Assembly: GCA_946811185.2 (NCBI GenBank)
Contig: OX328111.1
Coordinates: 45,000,388 to 45,064,387, forward strand
Length of the DNA: 64,000 nt
Reading direction: 5' to 3'
DNA from: Hippopus hippopus
Taxonomy: Eukaryota > Mollusca > Bivalvia > Cardiida > Cardiidae
Shown: piece after piece, positions 1-8,688 of the stretch
Layout: every line of letters starts with the position of its first letter
Position numbering within the stretch: the first letter of the stretch is position 1
The notes under the pieces: generated by a model
Told to the model about the DNA's origin: nothing
The model's input: only the letters and a program-made list of their open reading frames with translations
Database searches by the model: none
Program-made: the position numbers and the translations under genes

Positions 1-27
1 AAAAACTAGACTGGCAACTCTGTCAGT

Positions 28-95
28 AGCAACTGCCTCCTACTGCATAACTCAAAAAGAACTATGTTTTTACTTTGTGTCTATTCATACGGTGA
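28..95. repeat. Weak internal sub-repeat M0 of the unit
   Basis: Begins with GCAACTGCC and ends in a T-rich stretch, resembling the cores at 187, 336, 532 and 695 but more diverged. Its spacing of 159 bp to the next core fits the series. The match is by eye and weak. Confidence 0.35.
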
Positions 96-186
96 CGAGT
101 AGCCCAGTTTCGATGACTACCGACTCATACGTGCCATTTACGCACCTGCGAAAAACACGAAAAATTGACTTACAGCACTTACAAAA

Positions 187-246
187 GCAACTGATAGCTG
201 TTGCCTAAGTCGAATATGGCAAATCAATTTTTCCCTTTTCTCGGGC
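187..246. repeat. Internal sub-repeat core M1
   Basis: Starts GCAACTGATAGCTGTTGC, continues with an A-rich TCAA segment, a T/C-rich TTTTTCCCTTTTCTC and a GGGCC end. The same order of blocks is seen at 336, 532 and 695, and the sequence before it (GAAAAA...TTGACTT) also resembles the sequence before the other cores. Indicates that the long unit arose from a shorter ancestral repeat of about 150-195 bp. Confidence 0.65.
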
Positions 247-335
247 CGTTTAACTGCTTTTGATGGCTATTCCACACATACGTGATTGGTACGTGCTGCG
301 GGAAAGCTTAAAATCAACTCGCGAGTCTTTCGGAG

Positions 336-404
336 GCAACCGATACCTGTTGCAGAAATCAAAGAAAGGGAACCAAATTATTCCCTTTTCCTTTACTGGG
401 GCCA
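336..404. repeat. Internal sub-repeat core M2
   Basis: Starts GCAACCGATACCTGTTGCAG, then AAATCAAAGAAAGGGAACC, TTCCCTTTTCCTTTACT and GGGGCC. It is 149 bp after M1. The upstream 35 bp (CGGGAAAGCTTAAAATCAAC to TTTCGGAG) match those upstream of M4, so M2 and M4 are the closest pair. Confidence 0.7.
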
Positions 405-531
405 TTCTATGAAAGCATTAAATCCATTCTGGTGACCGTGTAAGTCATAAGTTGATTTTGTGTTTTCGCACGTACATCACCACTAAGCGCCGCGCGAAAT
501 CATAAAAAAAGGACTCGGAACACTTTCTGTA

Positions 532-598
532 GCAGACGACACTTGTTGCAAAAGTCAAACAAATGGAACCAGGCTTTTCCTTTTCTCTCACTTGTGCC
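532..598. repeat. Internal sub-repeat core M3
   Basis: Starts GCAGACGACACTTGTTGCAA, then AAGTCAAACAAATGGAACC, CTTTTCCTTTTCTCTCACTT and GTGCC. It is 196 bp after M2, a longer interval than the others. It is preceded by GGACTCGGAACACTTTCTGT, a diverged form of the lead-in of M2 and M4. Confidence 0.7.
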
Positions 599-694
599 AC
601 AGAAATAAGGAATCGGTTTCGCTTTTTACCCCTCACATACAGCACCATTAACCGCTACAGGAAAACTTGAAGTCAACTTGAGACGCCTTCGGAA

Positions 695-769
695 GCAACC
701 GCTCCTGTTGCATGAACTTTTGAGGAAAAAGAAAACTGACTTTTTCCCAGACCTTTTCTCTTAAAAACA
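695..769. repeat. Internal sub-repeat core M4
   Basis: Starts GCAACCGCTCCTGTTGCATG, followed by A-rich GAGGAAAAAGAAAACTGAC and T/C-rich TTTTTCCCAGACCTTTTCTC. It is 163 bp after M3. Its lead-in (CAGGAAAACTTGAAGTCAAC to CTTCGGAA) aligns with that of M2. Confidence 0.7.
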
Positions 770-841
770 TACAACATGAATTCATTTTGACAACTACCCG
801 CTTGTACCTGGCAGTTTTACGTGCCGTGCCGAAACAGCCAC

Positions 842-858
842 GCGCGCCATTTGCGCGC
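842..858. repeat. CpG-rich inverted repeat GCGCGC-CATTT-GCGCGC
   Basis: Two perfect 6-base arms separated by 5 bases; could form a small GC hairpin. This is a hotspot of C-to-T and G-to-A changes between units (U2, U12, U28, U39, U41), as expected for methylated CpG. Confidence 0.6.
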
Positions 859-944
859 ACGCAAAGACGTAAAAGATGTAACGTGATACCCAAATTTTCC
901 CATCAGAAACTCTTATTCATGTTTGAAGTATGTAGAAATTGGGC

Positions 945-950
945 AATAAA
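945..950 (+). promoter_or_regulatory. AATAAA, possible relic polyadenylation signal
   Basis: AATAAA lies 37 bases before the A-tract at 988. The arrangement recalls the 3' end of a retroposed poly(A) transcript on the plus strand. The gap is slightly longer than usual, and AATAAA is common by chance in AT-rich DNA, so this is a weak call. Confidence 0.25.
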
Positions 951-987
951 ATACAACTACATGTAAGAATAACTAATAATAGAAATG

Positions 988-1015
<28 letters not shown>
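988..1015 (-). terminator. A28 tract; on the minus strand a T-run serving as candidate Pol III terminator
   Basis: A pure run of 28 A on the plus strand. It begins one base beyond the 3' end of the minus-strand tRNA-like element, so a Pol III transcript would meet the T-run at once. In U14-U42 the tract is interrupted, but at least four T still follow the element in every copy that keeps it. Equally it is a poly(A)-derived microsatellite. Confidence 0.5.
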
Positions 1016-1016
<1 letters not shown>

Positions 1017-1019
<3 letters not shown>

Positions 1020-1099
1020 AAGGCTGAGGATCGAACATTTGACCATCAGGACCTAAAAATGCAAGTGGGCAGCGGTCTGACCCACTGCACTATACAAGC
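1017..1099 (-). ncRNA. tRNA-like Pol III element of U1 (A box, B box)
   Basis: Read on the minus strand, TAGTGCAGTGGG (1081-1092) fits the A-box consensus TRGYNNARNNGG and GTTCGATCC (1028-1036) fits the B-box consensus GWTCRANNC exactly. Box starts are 56 nt apart, as in class II tRNAs (Leu, Ser) or in tRNA-derived SINE heads. A cloverleaf does not form well: the T-stem and acceptor stem do not pair. Instead two hairpins fit: 1058-1091 (11 bp, one bulge, loop 1070-1080) and 1024-1049 (9 positions, one mismatch, loop 1033-1040). This is therefore not a normal tRNA gene; a tRNA-derived SINE relic or a novel small RNA is more likely. A transcript from about 1100 to the T-run would be about 85-90 nt. 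GG loop form at 1073-1076. Confidence 0.55.
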
Positions 1100-1126
1100 A
1101 CTTGAATATGACCTGAAAAATTAACC

Positions 1127-1136
1127 TATATATATA
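1127..1136 (-). promoter_or_regulatory. TATATATATA, candidate TATA box for the tRNA-like element
   Basis: Lies 28-37 bases upstream of base 1099, the position equivalent to nucleotide 1 of a tRNA, which is normal TATA spacing. The element is near-symmetrical, so it could serve either strand. It is present in every complete unit, with one extra TA in U39. Confidence 0.5.
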
Positions 1137-1140
1137 CTAG

Positions 1141-1156
1141 CCCCCTAACCCCTCCC
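1141..1156 (-). promoter_or_regulatory. GC-rich box, GGGAGGGG on minus strand
   Basis: On the minus strand it reads GGGAGGGGTTAGGGGG, similar to Sp1/KLF GT-boxes. It stands between the TATA run and the CRE. A single TTAGGG inside it is not a telomere array. Confidence 0.35.
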
Positions 1157-1161
1157 ACAAG

Positions 1162-1171
1162 GTGACGTCAC
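1162..1171. promoter_or_regulatory. CRE/ATF palindrome GTGACGTCAC
   Basis: A perfect 10-base palindrome containing the full CRE octamer TGACGTCA, about 63-72 bases upstream of the predicted RNA start. ATF/CRE sites stand upstream of 7SL and vault RNA genes, which also use Pol III with internal boxes. By eye it is unchanged in all 41 complete units, including its CpG. Confidence 0.6.
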
Positions 1172-1178
1172 AGGATTT

Positions 1179-1203
1179 CCAAGATGGCGCCCAAAATGGC
1201 GCC
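1179..1203 (+). promoter_or_regulatory. Pair of YY1-like sites, AAGATGGCGCC and AAAATGGCGCC
   Basis: Two direct copies of an ATGGCGCC motif 14 bases apart. The first (CCAAGATGGCGCC) closely fits the YY1 consensus AANATGGCGNC. The GGCGCC cores keep their CpG in all units; in U35 the first site is altered to AAAATGGCG. Confidence 0.45.
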
Positions 1204-1405
1204 TAAAATGAACCCAATCATAACAGAGAACAAAAAAACGGCAAACAAGTGGATTTAATGTCTTCTTTAAAGGCTGATATGTAGTCCTAGGCAAAGTGCT
1301 ATGCATGCACCATCCACACATGCCAGAATTCGCCGACAATGGGCGAAAATTTAAGAAAACAGAGTAGCAGAAGACCTTGTAGTGGTGGTTTTCAAGCACC
1401 TACCC

Positions 1406-1420
1406 AGGGTTCACTCCCCT
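1406..1420 (+). other. T-arm-like hairpin AGGG-TTCACTC-CCCT
   Basis: A 4 bp stem with a 7-base loop that begins TTC, like a tRNA T-arm, but the loop lacks the conserved A of a B box and no A box precedes it. Probably chance or a decayed fragment. Confidence 0.15.
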
Positions 1421-1534
1421 TGATTCGATTTGCTTTTCTAGTTGAGGCCAGCTTCCATGCTGCACACTGATACATTCAATATGCTAAGATGATCAGTGGA
1501 CAGTGAGAAACAGAAAATAGTGTCACAAGTGAAT

Positions 1535-2521
1535 AAAAACTAGACTGGCAACTCTGTCAGTAGCAACTGCCTCCTACTGCATAACTCAAAAAGAACTATG
1601 TTTTTACTTTGTGTCTATTCATACGGTGACGAGTAGCCCAGTTTCGATGACTACCGACTCATACGTGCCATTTACGCACCTGCGAAAAACACGAAAAATT
1701 GACTTACAGCACTTACAAAAGCAACTGATAGCTGTTGCCTAAGTCGAATATGGCAAATCAATTTTTCCCTTTTCTCGGGCCGTTTAACTGCTTTTGATGG
1801 CTATTCCACACATACGTGATTGGTACGTGCTGCGGGAAAGCTTAAAATCAACTCGCGAGTCTTTCGGAGGCAACCGATACCTGTTGCAGAAATCAAAGAA
1901 AGGGAACCAAATTATTCCCTTTTCCTTTACTGGGGCCATTCTATGAAAGCATTAAATCCATTCTGGTGACCGTGTAAGTCATAAGTTGATTTTGTGTTTT
2001 CGCACGTACATCACCACTAAGCGCCGCGCGAAATCATAAAAAAAGGACTCGGAACACTTTCTGTAGCAGACGACACTTGTTGCAAAAGTCAAACAAATGG
2101 AACCAGGCTTTTCCTTTTCTCTCACTTGTGCCACAGAAATAAGGAATCGGTTTCGCTTTTTACCCCTCACATACAGCACCATTAACCGCTACAGGAAAAC
2201 TTGAAGTCGACTTGAGACGCCTTCGGAAGCAACCGCTCCTGTTGCATGAACTTTTGAGGAAAAAGAAAACTGACTTTTTCCCAGACCTTTTCTCTTAAAA
2301 ACATACAACATGAATTCATTTTGACAACTACCCGCTTGTACCTGGCAGTTTTACGTGCCGTGCCGAAACAGCCACGCGTGCCATTTGCGCGCACGCAAAG
2401 ACGTAAAAGATGTAGCGCGATACCCCTATTTTCCCATCAGAAACTCTTATTCAAGTTTGAAGTATGTAGAAATTGGGCAATAAAATACAACTACATGTAA
2501 GAATAACTAATAATAGAAATG

Positions 2522-2553
<32 letters not shown>

Positions 2554-3068
2554 AAGGCTGAGGATCGAACATTTGACCATCAGGACCTAAAAATGCAAGT
2601 GGGCAGCCCTCTGACCCACTGCACTATACAAGCACTTGAATATGACCTGAAAAATTAACCTATATATATACTAGCCCCCTAACCCCTCCCACAAGGTGAC
2701 GTCACAGGATTTCCAAGATGGCGCCCAAAATGGCGCCTAAAATGAATCCAATCATAACAGAGAACAAAAAAACGGCAAACAAGTGGATTTAATGTCTTCT
2801 TTAAAGGCTGATATGTAGTCCTAGGCAAAGTGCTATGCATGCACCATCCACACATGCCAGAATTCGCCGACAATGGGCGAAAATTTAAGAAAACAGAGTA
2901 GCAGAAGACCTTGTAGTGGTGGTTTTCAAGCACCTACCCAGGGTTCACTCCCCTTGATTCGATTTGCTTTTCTAGTTGAGGCCAGCTTCCATACTGCACA
3001 CTGATACATTCAATATGCTAAGATGATCAGTGGACAGTGAGAAACAGAAAATAGTGTCACAAGTGAAT
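1535..3068. repeat. Satellite unit U2 (type B)
   Basis: 1534 bp, A28. CRE at 2696-2705. Type B marks: CACGCGTGCC near 2373, TGTAGCGCGATACCCC near 2411, TTCAAGTTTG near 2451, AATGAATCCA at 2741-2750 and CATACTGC near 2990. Confidence 0.97.
2551..2633 (-). ncRNA. tRNA-like element of U2
   Basis: A and B boxes intact; loop in the CC form (GCAGCCCTCTG on the plus strand). T-run of 28 follows directly on the minus strand. Confidence 0.5.
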
Positions 3069-4055
3069 AAAAACTAGACTGGCAACTCTGTCAGTAGCAA
3101 CTGCCTCCTACTGCATAACTCAAAAAGAACTATGTTTTTACTTTGTGTCAATTCATACGGTGACGAGTAGACCAGTTTCGATGACTACCGACTCATACGT
3201 GCCATTTACGCACCTGCGAAAAACACGAAAAATTGACTTACAGCACTTACAAAAGCAACTGATAGCTGTTGCCTAAGTCGAATATGGCAAATCAATTTTT
3301 CCCTTTTCTCGGGCCGTTTAACTGCTTTTGATGGCTATTCCACACATACGTGATTGGTACGTGCTGCGGGAAAGCTTAAAATCAACTCGCGAGTCTTTCG
3401 GAGGCAACCGATACCTGTTGCAGAAATCAAAGAAAGGGAACGAAATTATTCCCTTTTCCTTTACTGGGGCCATTCTATGAAAGCATTAAATCCATTCTGG
3501 TGACCGTGTAAGTCATAAGTTGATTTTGTGTTTTCGCACGTACATCACCACTAAGCGCCGCGCGAAATCATAAAAAAAGGACTCGGAACACTTTCTGTAG
3601 CAGACGACACTTGTTGCAAAAGTCAAACAAATGGAACCAGGCTTTTCCTTTTCTCTCACTTGTGCCACAGAAATAAGGAATCGGTTTCGCTTTTTACCCC
3701 TCACATACAGCACCATTAACCGCTACAGGAAAACTTGAAGTCGACTTGAGACGCCTTCGGAAGCAACCGCTCCTGTTGCATGAACTTTTGAGGAAAAAGA
3801 AAACTGACTTTTTCCCAGACCTTTTCTCTTAAAAACATACAACATGAATTCATTTTGACAACTACCCGCTTGTACCTGGCAGTTTTACGTGCCGTGCCGA
3901 AACAGCCACGCGCGCCATTTACGCGCACGCAAAGACGTAAAAGATGTAACGTGATACCCAAATTTTCCCATCAGAAACTCTTATTCATGTTTGAAGTATG
4001 TAGAAATTGGGCAATAAAATACAACTACATGTAAGAATAACTAATAATAGAAATG

Positions 4056-4088
<33 letters not shown>

Positions 4089-4603
4089 AAGGCTGAGGAT
4101 CGAACATTTGACCATCAGGACCTAAAAATGCAAGTGGGCAGCCCTCTGACCCACTGCACTATACAAGCACTTGAATATGACCTGAAAAATTAACCTATAT
4201 ATATAATAGCCCCCTAACCCCTCCCACAAGGTGACGTCACAGGATTTCCAAGATGGCGCCCAAAATGGCGCCTAAAATGAACCCAATCATAACAGAGAAC
4301 AAAAAAACGGCAAACAAGTGGATTTAATGTCTTCTTTAAAGGCTGATATGTAGTCCTAGGCAAAGTGCTATGCATGCACCATCCACACATGCCAGAATTC
4401 GCCGACAATGGGCGAAAATTTAAGAAAACAGAGTAGCAGAAGACCTTGTAGTGGTGGTTTTCAAGCACCTACCCAGGGTTCACTCCCCTTGATTCGATTT
4501 GCTTTTCTAGTTGAGGCCAGCTTCCATGCTGCACACTGATACATTCAATATGCTAAGATGATCAGTGGACAGTGAGAAACAGAAAATAGTGTCACAAGTG
4601 AAT
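3069..4603. repeat. Satellite unit U3 (type C)
   Basis: 1535 bp, A29. CRE at 4231-4240. Type C marks: TGTCAATTCAT near 3147, GTAGACCAG near 3168, GGGAACGAAATT near 3436, CATTTACGCGC near 3916, and TATATAATAG where others have TATATACTAG. Confidence 0.97.
4086..4168 (-). ncRNA. tRNA-like element of U3
   Basis: A and B boxes intact, CC loop form, T-run of 29. The upstream TATA run is TATATATAATAG in type C units. Confidence 0.5.
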
Positions 4604-6134
4604 AAAAACTAGACTGGCAACTCTGTCAGTAGCAACTGCCTCCTACTGCATAACTCAAAAAGAACTATGTTTTTACTTTGTGTCTATTCATACGGTGACG
4701 AGTAGCCCAGTTTCGATGACTACCGACTCATACGTGCCATTTACGCACCTGCGAAAAACACGAAAAATTGACTTACAGCACTTACAAAAGCAACTGATAG
4801 CTGTTGCCTAAGTCGAATATGGCAAATCAATTTTTCCCTTTTCTCGGGCCGTTTAACTGCTTTTGATGGCTATTCCACACATACGTGATTGGTACGTGCT
4901 GCGGGAAAGCTTAAAATCAACTCGCGAGTCTTTCGGAGGCAACCGATACCTGTTGCAGAAATCAAAGAAAGGGAACGAAATTATTCCCTTTTCCTTTACT
5001 GGGGCCATTCTATGAAAGCATTAAATCCATTCTGGTGACCGTGTAAGTCATAAGTTGATTTTGTGTTTTCGCACGTACATCACCACTAAGCGCCGCGCGA
5101 AATCATAAAAAAAGGACTCGGAACACTTTCTGTAGCAGACGACACTTGTTGCAAAGGTCAAACAAATGGAACCAGGCTTTTCCTTTTCTCTCACTTGTGC
5201 CACAGAAATAAGGAATCGGTTTCGCTTTTTACCCCTCACATACAGCACCATTAACCGCTACAGGAAAACTTGAAGTCGACTTGAGACGCCTTCGGAAGCA
5301 ACCGCTCCTGTTGCATGAACTTTTGAGGAAAAAGAAAACTGACTTTTTCCCAGACCTTTTCTCTTAAAAACATACAACATGAATTCATTTTGACAACTAC
5401 CCGCTTGTACCTGGCAGTTTTACGTGCCGTGCCAAAACAGCCACGCGCGCCATTTGCGCGCACGCAAAGACGTAAAAGATGTAACGTGATACCCAAATTT
5501 TCCCATCAGAAACTCTTATTCATGTTTGAAGTATGTAGAAATTGGGCAATAAAATACAACTACATGTAAGAATAACTAATAATAGAAATGAAAAAAAAAA
5601 AAAAAAAAAAAAAAATGGCAAGGCTGAGGATCGAACATTTGACCATCAGGACCTAAAAATGCAAGTGGGCAGCCCTCTGACCCACTGCACTATACAAGCA
5701 CTTGAATATGACCTGAAAAATTAACCTATATATATACTAGCCCCCTAACCCCTCCCACAAGGTGACGTCACAGGATTTCCAAGATGGCGCCCAAAATGGC
5801 GCCTAAAATGAACCTAATCATAACAGAGAACAAAAAAACGGCAAACAAGTGGATTTAATGTCTTCTTTAAAGGCTGATATGTAGTCCTAGGCAAAGTGCT
5901 ATGCATGCACCATCCACACATGCCAGAATTCGCCGACAATGGGCGAAAATTTAAGAAAACAGAGTAGCAGAAGACCTTGTAGTAGTGGTTTTCAAGCACC
6001 TACCCAGGGTTCACTCCCCTTGATTCGATTTGCTTTTCTAGTTGAGGCCAGCTTCCATGCTGCACACTGATACATTCAATATGCTAAGATGATCAGTGGA
6101 CAGTGAGAAACAGAAAATAGTGTCACAAGTGAAT
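4604..6134. repeat. Satellite unit U4 (type D)
   Basis: 1531 bp, A25. CRE at 5762-5771. Type D marks: GCAAAGGTCA at 5151-5160 and GGGAACGAAATT. Private: GCCAAAACAG near 5432, AACCTAATCA at 5811-5820 and AGTAGTGGTT at 5981-5990. Confidence 0.97.
5617..5699 (-). ncRNA. tRNA-like element of U4
   Basis: A and B boxes intact, CC loop form, T-run of 25. Confidence 0.5.
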
Positions 6135-7121
6135 AAAAACTAGACTGGCAACTCTGTCAGTAGCAACTGCCTCCTACTGCATAACTCAAAAAGAACTATG
6201 TTTTTACTTTGTGTCTATTCATACGGTGACGAGTAGCCCAGTTTCGATGACTACCGACTCATACGTGCCATTTACGCACCTGCGAAAAACACGAAAAATT
6301 GACTTACAGCACTTACAAAAGCAACTGATAGCTGTTGCCTAAGTCGAATATGGCAAATCAATTTTTCCCTTTTCTCGGGCCGTTTAACTGCTTTTGATGG
6401 CTATTCCACACATACGTGATTGGTACGTGCTGCGGGAAAGCTTAAAATCAACTCGCGAGTCTTTCGGAGGCAACCGATACCTGTTGCAGAAATCAAAGAA
6501 AGGGAACCAAATTATTCCCTTTTCCTTTACTGGGGCCATTCTATGAAAGCATTAAATCCATTCTGGTGACCGTGTAAGTCATAAGTTGATTTTGTGTTTT
6601 CGCACGTACATCACCACTAAGCGCCGCGCGAAATCATAAAAAAAGGACTCGGAACACTTTCTGTAGCAGACGACACTTGTTGCAAAAGTCAAACAAATGG
6701 AACCAGGCTTTTCCTTTTCTCTCACTTGTGCCACAGAAATAAGGAATCGGTTTCGCTTTTTACCCCTCACATACAGCACCATTAACCGCTACAGGAAAAC
6801 TTGAAGTCAACTTGAGACGCCTTCGGAAGCAACCGCTCCTGTTGCATGAACTTTTGAGGAAAAAGAAAACTGACTTTTTCCCAGACCTTTTCTCTTAAAA
6901 ACATACAACATGAATTCATTTTGACAACTACCCGCTTGTACCTGGCAGTTTTACGTGCCGTGCCGAAACAGCCACGCGCGCCATTTGCGCGCACGCAAAG
7001 ACGTAAAAGATGTAACGTGATACCCAAATTTTCCCATCAGAAACTCTTATTCATGTTTGAAGTATGTAGAAATTGGGCAATAAAATACAACTACATGTAA
7101 GAATAACTAATAATAGAAATG

Positions 7122-7153
<32 letters not shown>

Positions 7154-7668
7154 AAGGCTGAGGATCGAACATTTGACCATCAGGACCTAAAAATGCAAGT
7201 GGGCAGCGGTCTGACCCACTGCACTATACAAGCACTTGAATATGACCTGAAAAATTAACCTATATATATACTAGCCCCCTAACCCCTCCCACAAGGTGAC
7301 GTCACAGGATTTCCAAGATGGCGCCCAAAATGGCGCCTAAAATGAACCCAATCATAACAGAGAACAAAAAAACGGCAAACAAGTGGATTTAATGTCTTCT
7401 TTAAAGGCTGATATGTAGTCCTAGGCAAAGTGCTATGCATGCACCATCCACACATGCCAGAATTCGCCGACAATGGGCGAAAATTTAAGAAAACAGAGTA
7501 GCAGAAGACCTTGTAGTGGTGGTTTTCAAGCACCTACCCAGGGTTCACTCCCCTTGATTCGATTTGCTTTTCTAGTTGAGGCCAGCTTCCATGCTGCACA
7601 CTGATACATTCAATATGCTAAGATGATCAGTGGACAGTGAGAAACAGAAAATAGTGTCACAAGTGAAT
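6135..7668. repeat. Satellite unit U5 (type A copy)
   Basis: 1534 bp, A28. CRE at 7296-7305. Shares with U1 the GTCAAC variant and GG loop; I see no difference from U1 by eye. Confidence 0.97.
7151..7233 (-). ncRNA. tRNA-like element of U5
   Basis: Same as in U1: both boxes intact, GG loop form, T-run of 28. Confidence 0.5.
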
Positions 7669-8655
7669 AAAAACTAGACTGGCAACTCTGTCAGTAGCAA
7701 CTGCCTCCTACTGCATAACTCAAAAAGAACTATGTTTTTACTTTGTGTCTATTCATACGGTGACGAGTAGCCCAGTTTCGATGACTACCGACTCATACGT
7801 GCCATTTACGCACCTGCGAAAAACACGAAAAATTGACTTACAGCACTTACAAAAGCAACTGATAGCTGTTGCCTAAGTCGAATATGGCAAATCAATTTTT
7901 CCCTTTTCTCGGGCCGTTTAACTGCTTTTGATGGCTATTCCACACATACGTGATTGGTACGTGCTGCGGGAAAGCTTAAAATCAACTCGCGAGTCTTTCG
8001 GAGGCAACCGATACCTGTTGCAGAAATCAAAGAAAGGGAACCAAATTATTCCCTTTTCCTTTACTGGGGCCATTCTATGAAAGCATTAAATCCATTCTGG
8101 TGACCGTGTAAGTCATAAGTTGATTTTGTGTTTTCGCACGTACATCACCACTAAGCGCCGCGCGAAATCATAAAAAAAGGACTCGGAACACTTTCTGTAG
8201 CAGACGACACTTGTTGCAAAAGTCAAACAAATGGAACCAGGCTTTTCCTTTTCTCTCACTTGTGCCACAGAAATAAGGAATCGGTTTCGCTTTTTACCCC
8301 TCACATACAGCACCATTAACCGCTACAGGAAAACTTGAAGTCGACTTGAGACGCCTTCGGAAGCAACCGCTCCTGTTGCATGAACTTTTGAGGAAAAAGA
8401 AAACTGACTTTTTCCCAGACCTTTTCTCTTAAAAACATACAACATGAATTCATTTTGACAACTACCCGCTTGTACCTGGCAGTTTTACGTGCCGTGCCGA
8501 AACAGCCACGCGTGCCATTTGCGCGCACGCAAAGACGTAAAAGATGTAGCGCGATACCCCTATTTTCCCATCAGAAACTCTTATTCAAGTTTGAAGTATG
8601 TAGAAATTGGGCAATAAAATACAACTACATGTAAGAATAACTAATAATAGAAATG

Positions 8656-8688
<33 letters not shown>

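Larger units (their letters stand above)
1..1534. repeat. Satellite unit U1 (type A), reference unit
   Basis: 1534 bp with a 28-base A-run (988-1015). Used as reference: 1-900 sub-repeats, 945-950 AATAAA, 988-1015 A-tract, 1017-1099 tRNA-like element (minus strand), 1127-1203 promoter-like motifs, 1204-1534 conserved AT-rich sequence in which I see nothing recognisable. Type A marks: GTCAAC at 672-677 where most units have GTCGAC, and the GG form of the tRNA-like loop. The unit start was set at the first base of the window; the true biological phase is arbitrary. Confidence 0.97.

Noticed and set aside
276..300. HIF-like ACGTG motifs (CATACGTG, GGTACGTGC) as enhancers
   Set aside because: ACGTG recurs in the sub-repeats, but the motif is short and several units have lost it (CATATGTG, GGTACATGC); chance is enough to explain it.
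331..350. CENP-B box (also checked near 690)
   Set aside because: TTCGGAGGCAACCG and TTCGGAAGCAACCG share the TTCG start but lack the required A and CGGG positions of the consensus.
488..502. E2F-like site GCGCGAAA
   Set aside because: A perfect 8-base match, but not placed near the candidate promoter and mutated in U12, U39 and U42; no independent support.
445..648. 67-codon minus-strand open frame recurring in most units
   Set aside because: It recurs only because the DNA repeats. It is lost in several units (for example U14, U23, U24, U26, U33), overlaps the sub-repeat core M3, has low-complexity composition and no recognisable domain.
648..893. 81-codon minus-strand open frame
   Set aside because: It spans the M4 core and the CpG hairpin, its start or frame changes in U2, U6, U15, U16, U18, U21 and U22, and its changes are mostly amino-acid altering CpG decay. 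No sign of coding constraint.
1017..1099. Functional tRNA gene
   Set aside because: Internal boxes fit, but the acceptor and T stems do not pair and no sensible anticodon arm is found; hairpins of another shape fit better.
939..1124. 61-codon plus-strand frame with a long lysine run
   Set aside because: The lysines come from the A-tract, and the frame depends on A-run length; it also reads the tRNA-like element in antisense.
1141..1156. Telomere-type repeat
   Set aside because: Only one TTAGGG is present per unit, inside the GC box; no tandem telomeric run.
1145..1399. 84-codon minus-strand open frame, the best conserved of the frames
   Set aside because: An A7 run inside it is A8 or A9 in U14, U15, U17, U20, U23, U25 and U38, shifting the frame and changing the C-terminus. 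It also crosses the CRE and YY1-like sites. Conservation is explained by the DNA-level elements.
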